Shown: positions 50,276 to 58,605 of the stretch, piece by piece
Position numbering within the stretch: the stretch's first letter is position 1
Layout: each line of letters starts with the position of its first letter
NCBI RefSeq assembly: GCF_001044425.1
Contig: NZ_LFML01000126.1
Span: 1 to 64,000 of the forward strand
DNA: 64,000 nucleotides
Direction: 5' to 3'
DNA from: Streptomyces roseus
GTDB lineage: Bacteria; Actinomycetota; Actinomycetes; Streptomycetales; Streptomycetaceae
Made by a program: the position numbers and the translations under genes
The notes under the pieces: model-generated
Seen by the model: the letters and a program-made list of their open reading frames with translations, nothing else
Databases searched by the model: none
What the model was told of the DNA's origin: nothing

Positions 50276-51817
50276 TCACGGCCGCTCACTTCTCGTCGGA
50301 ACCGGACTCTCTGTCTGAGAGGGTGTGGCGGCCGGTTCGCGCCAGGCGTATGAGGCGGGGTCGAAACGGCTCAGTCTGCGGACGAGGTGCCCGGTGGACC
50401 ACGGCCAGGCGAAGGTGTTGCGTCCGCTGGGGCTGAAGTAGTAGCTGGTGCAGCCGCCGGAGTTGTACACGGTCCCGTCCAGCGCCTCCTGCACCGCCGC
50501 GTTGTACGCGGCCTGTACGCCGGGCCGCACCTCCAGCGCGCGGTGACCGCCCTCGTCGAGGCGGGCCAGGGCGGCGGTGAGGTAGGCCAGCTGGGCTTCC
50601 AGGACGGTGATCGCGGAGGTGGAGCCGCCGAGCAGGTTGGGCCCCAGGAGCAGGAAGAGGTTGGGGAATCCGCTGACGCTGGTGCCGAGATACGCCTTCG
50701 GTTCGCCGCCCCAGGCCTCGTGCAGGCTCCGGCCGTCCGGGCCGTACAGGCTGCGGGACAGGGGCAGTTCACCGACGCGGAAGCCCGTGGCCGTGATGAG
50801 GACGTCGGTGGGGGCGGCGGTGCCGTCGGCGCCGATGACCTCGTTCCCGCGTACGGCCGTCACGGCGGTGGGATGCAGGCGGACATGCGGCCGGGCCAGG
50901 GCGGGGTAGAAGGTGCTGGAGGTCAGCAGGCGCTTGCAGCCCAGCCGGTAGTCCGGCGTCAGCGCCTGGCGCAGCCGTCGGTCGCGCACCGCGAGCCGCA
51001 GGTGCGCACGGGCCCCCGCCTCGAGGACGCGGGCGAGGTGCGGGTGGCGGAAGGCGTAGCCGAAGCCCTCTTGGAGCGCGTACTGCCCGGAGCGCATGGC
51101 GCTCCGGGCACCGGGGAGGCGGTCCAGGGACCGGTTGAGTGCCGGGGGCAGCGCCAGATCGGGTTTGGGCAGCACCCACTGGGCGGTCCGCTGGAAGAGA
51201 CGGACCGTCGCCGCGCGGGACTGGATGGCCGGGACGACCTGCACGGCGGAGGCCCCGCTCCCTACGACGGTCACCCGGCGCCCGGCGAGTTCGACACCGT
51301 CGTCCCACTCGGCGGTATGGAGCACGGGTCCGTCGAACCCCTCGATCCCGGGCACATCGAGGCGGCGCGGGACGTGCCACGGCCCGGTGGCCAGGACCAG
51401 CACCTCGGCGCTGTAGGCCCCGTCGCTGGTCTCCAACCGCCAGCGCCCGGCCGCCGGATCCCACCGCGCTCCCAGCACGCCCACTCCGCAGCGCAGTACG
51501 TCGCGCCCGAGCCCGTGGCGCTCGGCCGTGGTCCGCAGGTAGGCGTGGATCTCGCGCTGTCCGGCGAAGAGCCTGCTCCAGGCCGTATCCGGGGTGAAGG
51601 AGTAGCTGTAGAGCGTCGAGGGCACGTCACAGGCGCAGCCCGGGTAGGTGTTGTCCCGCCACGTGCCGCCGAGTTGGGGTCCCTTCTCCAGGAGGAGCAC
51701 ATCGCGTACCCCGGCCTGGCGGAGCCGGATGGCGGCGCCGATCCCGGAGAACCCGGCTCCGACGACCACGACGCGTACGTGCCGTAGTACAGGCCCCGAG
51801 GCCTGTGCCGGGATCAC
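50276..51817 (-). CDS. Baeyer-Villiger-type flavin monooxygenase
   Basis: This 513-residue class B flavoprotein has an FAD fold VVVVGAGFSGIGAAIRL near the N terminus. The BVMO-type fingerprint FDGPVLHTAEWDD (the consensus has FxGxxxHxxxW) is followed by a second nucleotide fold VTVVGSGASAVQVVP. The family also includes N-hydroxylases; the YPGCACDVPS motif suits BVMO. Substrate unknown. It is flanked by secreted glucanase and glycosyltransferase genes and does not look operonic. Confidence 0.88.
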   Translation of the reverse strand: MIPAQASGPVLRHVRVVVVGAGFSGIGAAIRLRQAGVRDVLLLEKGPQLGGTWRDNTYPGCACDVPSTLYSYSFTPDTAWSRLFAGQREIHAYLRTTAERHGLGRDVLRCGVGVLGARWDPAAGRWRLETSDGAYSAEVLVLATGPWHVPRRLDVPGIEGFDGPVLHTAEWDDGVELAGRRVTVVGSGASAVQVVPAIQSRAATVRLFQRTAQWVLPKPDLALPPALNRSLDRLPGARSAMRSGQYALQEGFGYAFRHPHLARVLEAGARAHLRLAVRDRRLRQALTPDYRLGCKRLLTSSTFYPALARPHVRLHPTAVTAVRGNEVIGADGTAAPTDVLITATGFRVGELPLSRSLYGPDGRSLHEAWGGEPKAYLGTSVSGFPNLFLLLGPNLLGGSTSAITVLEAQLAYLTAALARLDEGGHRALEVRPGVQAAYNAAVQEALDGTVYNSGGCTSYYFSPSGRNTFAWPWSTGHLVRRLSRFDPASYAWREPAATPSQTESPVPTRSERP

Positions 51818-52136
51818 AGCGCCGGTCCGGCGGGAACGTCCAAGCCTGTGCCTTCGCGGCGGTCGACGGTGGTCAAGGGCGGGCCTCCTGCATCAGTGCG
51901 TTCTTCCGGCTGCACGGCATCCTGCCGACCCGCCACCGGGACGGAGCACCCGAAGCCAGGCCGCGACCGATCCCCTCGACCCCCTGACCAGCGGCGAAGC
52001 CCGCACCACACCCTGGCGGCGACCCGGGAGGAGCGCCCTTACGGGTGAACGATCTCCGCACGCGCGGACCGGCCGCCACCCTTCGGCGCGGCCCCGACCG
52101 GTGTGCCCGGCCTGCGTCAGGAGCTCGCCAGCGTGC
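51818..52136. other. Intergenic gap between monooxygenase and glycosyltransferase
   Basis: These 319 nt hold no recognisable gene. The region should contain the promoter of the monooxygenase gene, but I could not fix one. Confidence 0.35.
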
Positions 52137-54167
52137 TCAGGTAGGGTGCGCCGCCGTCGGTGTTCCCGACAGCCCTGTGTAAACGGAGGCGAAGGCCGAA
52201 GCTGCGGCGTCGATGGAATAGCGCCCCCGAACCGTGGCACGGGCGCGGCGGGTCATGGCATCGACGGCCGCCGGGTCGAGTTCCAACAGCCGTTCCAGCC
52301 CTTCGGCCAAGGCCTTGGACGACGAGGTGTCCAGAAGCAATCCGTTGACCGCGTCCTCCACATAGTGCGGAATGCCGCCTCGGCCGGTACCTGCGACCGG
52401 CAGGCCCGCGTCCATGGCCTCCAGCACGGCAATGCCGAACTCCTCCTTCGCGCTGGGGCAGACGTAGTGTGCTCGACCTGTGGTTCCTCCGCGGGCCAAC
52501 GCCCGCTCCAGGCAACGGACCGCGTGGTTGGGCATCGCAGGCACCAGTGCCAATCGCGCGGCCGCATCCGGGTGCTCGTCGATCAGGTCGGCGATGGCCT
52601 CACGCACGTGGCGTTCTGCCGGATCTCGCACCACGGCCCGGCCGGACCCGCCCACCAAAACGAGCGTCGAACGGAGGTGGAGACCGGACTCGATCCACGC
52701 GCGGACCAGGACGTGCTGCTGCTTGAGCGGGTGGAGACGCCCCACGGTGAGCAGCAGGGGCAGGCCGCGCGCGGCTGGGTCGAGCGCCGAGGGGAGGTCG
52801 GTGACGAAGAGGCCCTCCAGCAGGTTCTGCTGCCTCAGTGCTTCATCGTCGGCGGGCCGGTAGGCGGTGATCCCCTCTTGGGGCGCGCGGGGTCCCTTCC
52901 CGTCCCTGACGGCGGCGAGCTGCGGAAAGTAGCGGATCAACTCGCCCGTGCCGCCGCGGCCGGGGATGCCGATGACTTCATCGGCACGCTCGACGAGCCT
53001 GTCCGCCGCGAAGACGCGGTGGAGATCTTGGCGTAGCTCCTCCACTTCGGGCTCGCCGGCTGTCGTGCGTCCGGCGTGCCGTTCGCTGATGCGCCGGTGC
53101 GGATCGGGCGTCGCGGTGAAGACCAGGCGTGCGCCCAGTCGCCGGGCGGCCTCGGCCACCGCGAGGGACCCTTCGTCCGCGTACCTGACGTGAACCAGGT
53201 CGGGGCGTCGGCCCAACCCGGTCAGTACCCTGCTCGCCCACCAGGTCAGGGCGGTTCCGGGGGTACTCCCGGGGGCTGCCTCGTCGTAAGGGTCGGTCGG
53301 CAGGGTGAGCGTCCAGTGTCCAGGCCCCCGACTGCTCAGGAGGTCGGGCTCCTCACCCAGTTCCCGCGCGTCTTTGGTCACCAGCGTGACCACCCCGTCG
53401 ATGCCCGGCGTGCGCGCGAGTGCGTCGCCCAGACCGGAGAGGAGGACTCCGAGACCTCCGCTGCTCCCCTCACCGGGACTGTCCATCTGGCCGAGCAGCA
53501 TCGACTGGACGACCAGAAGGCCGGACCTTTCCGGCATCGGGGGAGATGCGAACAACCGGTGGCCGGCGGCGGCCGCAAGCAGCAGGCGTTCGTAGGCGTT
53601 GTCGGCCGTGTCGGGCAGTGGAAGTATCTCGCGCAGGTCGATGCGGCTCGCGAGGTGACGCCACAGGGCGAGTCTGGACGTCCTTGCCTTGAGCGGCGGT
53701 GTGCGGGCCACATCGGCCCATCGGTCCGGTTCCAGAACGTGCAGGCGTCCCAAGGTAGCGAGGTCGATCAAGTGGGCCAGCGTCGCTGGGGCCGTGCAGC
53801 GCAGGATCTCGTCGCCCAGCTCCCGGCGGACCCTTGCGGTGCCATGGAGGGAAAGCGACAGAGGCCACGCCTCCGCGACCGTATTGCGCAGGCGGTGGTC
53901 CCCGCTGAGTGCTGCGGCCAAGAGCTCTTCGGGCGCGGGAGCCCTCCGGAGCCTCAGGTCGCGACGCAGTGAAGCGACTCTTTCGTCGAGGGGATCGGTC
54001 AGAAGGCGGACCGGATGCTCGTGGTGTTCGGCGAAGTACTCGGCGTGCAGGAAGGACGCCAGGACGTCCGGGGCGAAGGCAGTACTCGATGCAGTCCCAG
54101 GAGCCCAAAAGATCTGTCGGGCATCTACGAAGGGGTCGGTCCCGTCCTGCCGGGTGTTTGCGTCCAT
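52137..54167 (-). CDS. GT4-family glycosyltransferase, sucrose-synthase-like
   Basis: This 676-residue protein has an N-terminal domain (about 1-205) of unclear function before a GT-B glycosyltransferase. Seen: GGLGVLLSGLGDALARTPG (acceptor side), PDLVHVRYADEGSLA, LLLTVGRLHPLKQQHVLV and the donor-binding E-x7-E segment KEEFGIAVLEAMDAG. The layout resembles sucrose synthase or sucrose-phosphate synthase more than glycogen synthases. ATG 54167 is chosen; the longer in-frame start overlaps the divergent gene. It is divergent from a GT1-type transferase. Confidence 0.85.
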   Translation of the reverse strand: MDANTRQDGTDPFVDARQIFWAPGTASSTAFAPDVLASFLHAEYFAEHHEHPVRLLTDPLDERVASLRRDLRLRRAPAPEELLAAALSGDHRLRNTVAEAWPLSLSLHGTARVRRELGDEILRCTAPATLAHLIDLATLGRLHVLEPDRWADVARTPPLKARTSRLALWRHLASRIDLREILPLPDTADNAYERLLLAAAAGHRLFASPPMPERSGLLVVQSMLLGQMDSPGEGSSGGLGVLLSGLGDALARTPGIDGVVTLVTKDARELGEEPDLLSSRGPGHWTLTLPTDPYDEAAPGSTPGTALTWWASRVLTGLGRRPDLVHVRYADEGSLAVAEAARRLGARLVFTATPDPHRRISERHAGRTTAGEPEVEELRQDLHRVFAADRLVERADEVIGIPGRGGTGELIRYFPQLAAVRDGKGPRAPQEGITAYRPADDEALRQQNLLEGLFVTDLPSALDPAARGLPLLLTVGRLHPLKQQHVLVRAWIESGLHLRSTLVLVGGSGRAVVRDPAERHVREAIADLIDEHPDAAARLALVPAMPNHAVRCLERALARGGTTGRAHYVCPSAKEEFGIAVLEAMDAGLPVAGTGRGGIPHYVEDAVNGLLLDTSSSKALAEGLERLLELDPAAVDAMTRRARATVRGRYSIDAAASAFASVYTGLSGTPTAAHPT

Positions 54168-54317
54168 GGGGCGCTGCTCTCGCTCGGGCGAATGGTCACC
54201 TCCCCTTCCGTCACACCCCCGGCTTCGGATGCGGGCACACGTCTGTCGTACTGCTGCGTCCGGATCCGGTCCCGACCCCGAAGAGAAGGGCAAACCTCTG
54301 CCGGAAGCAGGTCTCTC

Positions 54318-55640
54318 ATGCCGCGTGTCACCGTCATCGCTCCGCCCTTCCACTCACACGCGGCTCCCCTGTCGGTACTGGCACGCGAGCTTCAGGCAAC
54401 GGGAGCCGAGGTCACGTTCGCCTGCGCGGAGGCCTTCGTACCGCTGGCCGAGGCCGCCGGGGTCGACTTCGAGCCGCTGAGGATCGGCCGCAATGCCAAC
54501 ACGGGAATCGCCCGGCGCACGCTCCAGGGCGAGGATGAGGCCAGACGCCTTGAAGAGTTCCTGGAGGCCACGCGCGCGGGCGCCGTTCCCGCCCTGCTGG
54601 TCCAGGCCCGCCACCGCAGGGCAGACATGCTGGCCGAACCGGAACGGGTCCTCTCAGAGCTGCGGGCACTGCATGCCCGCAGGCCGGCGGACTGGTACGT
54701 CGTCGATCAGCTGAGTTATGCGGTGACACTGGCCCTGCACTGTCTGGACCTGCCGTACGCGACCTTCTGTCCGGGGCATCCCAGCTACCTGCCGGCCGCA
54801 CCGGGCGACCTGTTCGGCGTTCCCTACGCCTGGCCCCAGGCGGTGCGGCCGACCGCCGCAGACCTGCGGACGCTGCGCCGGGAGGCGCAGACCAACGATC
54901 ACTCCTTCACCGCGCTGTTCGCCCGGTTCATCGCCCGTCACGCGCCTCACCGACCTGTACCGGGTCGGGCGTTCGCTCTGTGCTCCGCGCAAGCCGTCGT
55001 ACTGAACTATCCGCGGCTGGACTGGCTGCCTCCACTGCCTGAAGGCCCGGCCTACGTATTCACGGGGCACCTCACCCACACTGGCGACCTCGACCCCGGC
55101 CCGTTCTGGAACGCCGAAGTGAGGCGGCTGCGCCAGGCCGGCCGCCGTCTGGTGCTGGTCGCTTTGGGAACGTTCCTGTCGGCCCGGCGGGACGTACTGG
55201 AGTCAGTCGCACGGGGCGTCCTCGCCGAGTGCCCCGACACGTCGGTGATCATCGCGGCCGGAGACCAGGCGCAGGCGCTGAGGACTCTGGCCGGTCCCCG
55301 AGTCGCGGTAGCCGCGACCGTCCCGCAGCAGGCACTGCTCCAGCAGGTGGATGCCATGGTCCACCACGGAGGCAACAACTCGTTCACCGAATGCCTGGCG
55401 GCCGGCGTTCCCGCCCTCGTGCTTCCGTTCTCCAGCGATCAGTTCTCCGTCGCCCACGACGCCGAAAGGTCCGGCGCGGGCCTCTGTCTCGATCCGCACC
55501 AGCTGGACTCCAAGAAGGCGGGTCGGGCCGTTTCCGCGCTGCTGGAAGCCCCGGGGCACGCCCTCGGCGCACTGTCCAGATACGTGCGCTCCCACGGTCC
55601 CCGGCACGCCGCCCGGGAACTGGCCACGCTGATGGCCTGA
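54318..55640 (+). CDS. GT1-family (UGT-type) glycosyltransferase
   Basis: This 440-residue GT-B enzyme opens with VTVIAPPFHSHAAPLSVLAREL, as macrolide-type glycosyltransferases do. The donor site follows: DAMVHHGGNNSFTECLAAG, then PALVLPFSSDQFSVAHD. The acceptor is not readable. It is divergent from the GT4-type gene (151-nt gap), suggesting the pair modify one product. Confidence 0.9.
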   Translation: MPRVTVIAPPFHSHAAPLSVLARELQATGAEVTFACAEAFVPLAEAAGVDFEPLRIGRNANTGIARRTLQGEDEARRLEEFLEATRAGAVPALLVQARHRRADMLAEPERVLSELRALHARRPADWYVVDQLSYAVTLALHCLDLPYATFCPGHPSYLPAAPGDLFGVPYAWPQAVRPTAADLRTLRREAQTNDHSFTALFARFIARHAPHRPVPGRAFALCSAQAVVLNYPRLDWLPPLPEGPAYVFTGHLTHTGDLDPGPFWNAEVRRLRQAGRRLVLVALGTFLSARRDVLESVARGVLAECPDTSVIIAAGDQAQALRTLAGPRVAVAATVPQQALLQQVDAMVHHGGNNSFTECLAAGVPALVLPFSSDQFSVAHDAERSGAGLCLDPHQLDSKKAGRAVSALLEAPGHALGALSRYVRSHGPRHAARELATLMA

Positions 55641-55840
55641 CCCGCGGTCGGGTGGCTGGGGGGCGGGCCGGTCCCGGTGGGCAGCCGGGGCGCAGGACGG
55701 GAATCGCCGTCGGCCTCGGGCAGCGCCGCCCTCGGGCGGGTCGGAACTGAAGCGATGCACGAACGGTGCGATGTGCGGTCGGGTGGTCGGCGGCGGATGG
55801 TTCAGGAGTAGAAGCGACTGCGTCTGACAGAGGAGGCACG

Positions 55841-56020
55841 ATGAGCGTCCAACCGGTTGCGCCGCAGGAAACCCCGTTGTGTGAGGGTTCCACGGCCGAA
55901 GCGCACCAGGAACGACCTGATGGCGGGATTTGGGAACACCCCTGGTTCTTTCTCGGGCTCATCCTGCTCGGCACGATGCTCGTGGCGGGATTCTTCGTGG
56001 CGCGGATCGCCGACCTGTAG
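55841..56020 (+). CDS. Small single-pass membrane protein, DUF6480-like
   Basis: This 59-residue protein has an N-terminal polar part with PQETPLCEGSTAEA and one membrane helix FFLGLILLGTMLVAGFFVA. The ETP-x-EGST pattern recalls the actinobacterial DUF6480 family. ATG 55841 follows GAGGAGG. Function unknown. Confidence 0.65.
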   Translation: MSVQPVAPQETPLCEGSTAEAHQERPDGGIWEHPWFFLGLILLGTMLVAGFFVARIADL

Positions 56021-56086
56021 GGGCCGGGGGACCGCCATGGATCACAGGGCGGCTGCGCTCGAACTGGTCTGAGGGGAGCGCGGGTG

Positions 56087-56191
56087 ATGGTGGTGGGACG
56101 GCCGCTTGACCTCCCGAAGGACGGCGTCCCGACCGAGGCCTTGCGCGACTTGGTCGACCGGCGCAAAGGTGCGGCTCCCGCCGCGCGATGA
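56087..56191 (+). CDS. Possible 34-residue peptide
   Basis: MVVGRPLDLPKDGVPTEALR leads to DLVDRRKGAA and a TGA at 56189. GAGGGGAG lies 8 nt before the ATG. Third positions are G/C-rich. Its end meets the DUF427 gene start region. No family recognised. Confidence 0.35.
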   Translation: MVVGRPLDLPKDGVPTEALRDLVDRRKGAAPAAR

Positions 56192-56205
56192 AGCAGGGAG
56201 TGGCC

Positions 56206-56700
56206 ATGAACGCGACCGAGACACCGGGCCGGCCCGCCGAGTCCGTGTGGGACTACCCCCGACCGCCGCGCGTCGAGGTGGACGTCCGGCACATCGTCGT
56301 CGAGTTCGCCGGGATCCGCATCGCCGACACCCGTCGCTCGGTCCGGGTGCTGGAGACGAGCCATCCCCCGGTCTTCTACATTCCGCCCCAGGACACGCGC
56401 CGCGAGCTGCTGCGGCAGTCCGATGCCCGGACGTATTGCGAGTGGAAAGGCGCCGCGACCCACTGGGACCTGTGTGTCGAAGGTAGGACCAGGGTCCCGG
56501 ACGCGGCGTGGAGCTACGAGCAGCCCTCCCGCGGATTCATCGCGATCGCCGGCTTCCTGGCCTTCCACCCGTCCCGGGTGGATCGCTGTCTGGTCGACGA
56601 CGAGGAGGTGCTCCCACAGCCGGGCACCTTCTACGGCGGCTGGATCACCTCCGAAATCAACGGACCTTTCAAGGGCCCGCCCGGGACATGGGGGTGGTGA
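56206..56700 (+). CDS. DUF427 domain protein
   Basis: This 164-residue protein has the DUF427 hallmarks: VWDYPRPPRVE, then VEFAGIRIADTRRSVRVLE with YIPPQD, the catalytic-like YCEWKGAATHWDL, and AWSYEQPSRGF plus IAGFLAFHPSRVD. It ends GPFKGPPGTWGW, a common tail of the family. ATG 56206 with AGGGAG is preferred over 56188. The fold is a small beta-barrel of unknown function; neighbours do not clarify it. Confidence 0.9.
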   Translation: MNATETPGRPAESVWDYPRPPRVEVDVRHIVVEFAGIRIADTRRSVRVLETSHPPVFYIPPQDTRRELLRQSDARTYCEWKGAATHWDLCVEGRTRVPDAAWSYEQPSRGFIAIAGFLAFHPSRVDRCLVDDEEVLPQPGTFYGGWITSEINGPFKGPPGTWGW

Positions 56701-56809
56701 TGACCCAGCCCCGGCGCCGACGAGCGCGCACCCGGCCTGAGCAGCGGCGCACCGCGCGCCGGCTTGCGCTTGAGGTGCGGCGTCTGCCTGGTTCGACGGG
56801 GCCGGAGCG

Positions 56810-57256
56810 TCAGGCTTCGCTGTGGTGGGCCCGCACCGCAGACGGCAGACGTCCGGCCACCTTGTCCGCCAGCGCCTCGAACTCCCGCCTCAGGAACGGC
56901 TCGGCCAGCCTGGCCAAGCCGTTGAACCGGAGAGAGGCGACGTAGGTCAGACGCGTCGTGGTCGCCGACTGGGCCTCGAAGCGCATCCGGTCCCTGGCCG
57001 TCACGGTCTTGTTCACCCCGACGAACACCAACTCGCGCGGCCCTCGGGAATCAAGGCGGTACACCAGATCGGTGGTGCGCCCGCGAAACCGAGAGGTGTT
57101 CCGCCAACTGGAGCCGGCCCGCACGGGCCCCTCGTCGATGCGGAGACAGCGCACCGTGCCCGGGTCCCATTCCTCGGCGTGCCCGAAGTCCTGCAGGTAG
57201 GCCATCGTGGCGTCGAGCGGAACCTCGATGAGAAACGTGCGTTCCACAGTTATCAC
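56810..57256 (-). CDS. SRPBCC-family (START-like) lipid/polyketide-binding protein
   Basis: This 148-residue protein has the SRPBCC fold pattern: an N-terminal strand ITVERTFLIEVPLDATMAYL, then EEWDPGTVRCLRIDEGPVRAG. Later strands read TTDLVYRLDSRGPRELVFVG, and the long C-terminal helix follows ARLAEPFLRREFEALADKV. GTG 57256 has an AAGGAG ribosome site. The ligand is unknown. It is followed by the interrupted corA on the same strand, but spacing is large. Confidence 0.85.
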   Translation of the reverse strand: MITVERTFLIEVPLDATMAYLQDFGHAEEWDPGTVRCLRIDEGPVRAGSSWRNTSRFRGRTTDLVYRLDSRGPRELVFVGVNKTVTARDRMRFEAQSATTTRLTYVASLRFNGLARLAEPFLRREFEALADKVAGRLPSAVRAHHSEA

Positions 57257-57456
57257 TGCTGATGCTCCTTCTGAGGTCCGAGAGGGCGGTGGGCTACCGC
57301 GCACCCACCTCTCCTTCGGCGTCCGGCCCCCCGGCGGATGCACGCCGACGCAGGGACGATGCTGAAAGGCCAGCCTTCCGGCGTCGCCGACAGGACGATC
57401 GCCGTCGGTATGCGAAGCCAGGAGGAGGAGGCCAACGCCGTGTCTTGCTCCGGTCC

Positions 57457-58452
57457 TCAGAGCCAGCCGTTGCGGCGGAAAGCTCGGTAGAGGGCGCCCG
57501 AGGCGAGGGCCATGAGGGCCACGGCAAGGGGATAGCCGTAGGTCCAGCGGAGTTCTGGCATGTGCTCGAAGTTCATCCCGTACACGCCGGCGACCATCGT
57601 GGGGATCGCGAAGATCGCAGCCCACGCGGAGATGCGACGCATGTCATCGTTTTGCCAGGTGCCCACCCGGGCCTGCTAGGCGCCGAGGACGGAGTCCAGG
57701 AGCTCGTCCAGGGTCCGGACCTCGATGTCGGTGCGGTGCAGGTGATCGGCGACGTCACGGATGTACGGGGCGATCTTCGACAGGTGGTCCTTTGCGCCCG
57801 GGCCGTCCAGGAGGCCCTGAAAGACCGGGACGAGTGGCTGCACCGCATCACGGAACTCGCGGACCTCCCGCTTGAGGGAGTAGATGCTTGGGGTGTGGTC
57901 GACCCGGGAAGTCGAGAACACCTCGTCCTCGAGCCGGTTCAGCGTGGCACGCACCCGGTGGGCCGCGTCGGTGTACGCATCGACGCAGACGTCCAGCACG
58001 GCGTGGAGCACGGCCCAGGGCCCCGTGCTCAGCATCTCCGGATGGGCGTCCAGCCGGCGTGCGGCCTCAGCGCACGGGTCGATCCTTCCGTGATTCACGG
58101 TGAGGACGCTGCGCGGGCCGACAAAAATCATGATGTCCCCGGTCTCCACCGCTGCGTCATCTTCGACGTACCGCAGCGGCTTCAGGGCTACGGCCAGGAC
58201 GTCGCCGAAGCGCTCGCGCTTGGGGCGCTGTCGCCCGTGGAGCGCGTCTTCGACGGCCAGTGGGTGCAAGCCGAGGCTCCCGGCCAGCTCGGTCAGCTCG
58301 CCCTCCAAGGGGTCGGTCAGCCGGACCCAGGCGAACTCCCCGTCGCTCAAGTCCCGCAACCGTTTGAGGGCCGAGCCACAGTTGTCGTCCGCCAGCTCGC
58401 ACTCCACATGCTCCGACCGGCCCGTGGCCCGCTCGTAAATGACGCATTCCAT
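57457..58452 (-). pseudogene. corA: CorA-family Mg2+ transporter interrupted by an in-frame amber codon
   Basis: The N-terminal 258 codons (to 57679) give the CorA cytosolic domain: VRLTDPLEGELTELAGSLGL, HPLAVEDALHGRQRPKRERF and LHAVLDVCVDAYTDAAHRV. A TAG at 57676-57678 stops the frame. The same frame resumes directly as QARVGTWQNDD, then RRISAWAAIFAIPTMVAGVYGMNF (the pore GMN motif) and a second helix to residue 331. A CAG-to-TAG or similar change would explain it. Without readthrough the two membrane helices are lost, so transport is probably abolished. Confidence 0.85.
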
Positions 58453-58605
58453 CCTCTGCGGATGCTTCAGCTCGCTGATTTCATGCGCCCTTTTCCTGGC
58501 GTCACGCGGAGGCCGCAGGCTCAGCCTGGCCGAATTGTCACCCGTCGCCCTGATTCCGGGCCTGCCCGAGGCGTCGGCCGGTCGGTGCCGGCCGACGCCG
58601 GGAGG

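Noticed and set aside
56702..56945. A plus-strand frame starting MTQPRRRRARTRPEQ after DUF427
   Set aside because: It runs antisense into the SRPBCC gene, has low-complexity Arg-rich sequence and no ribosome site.
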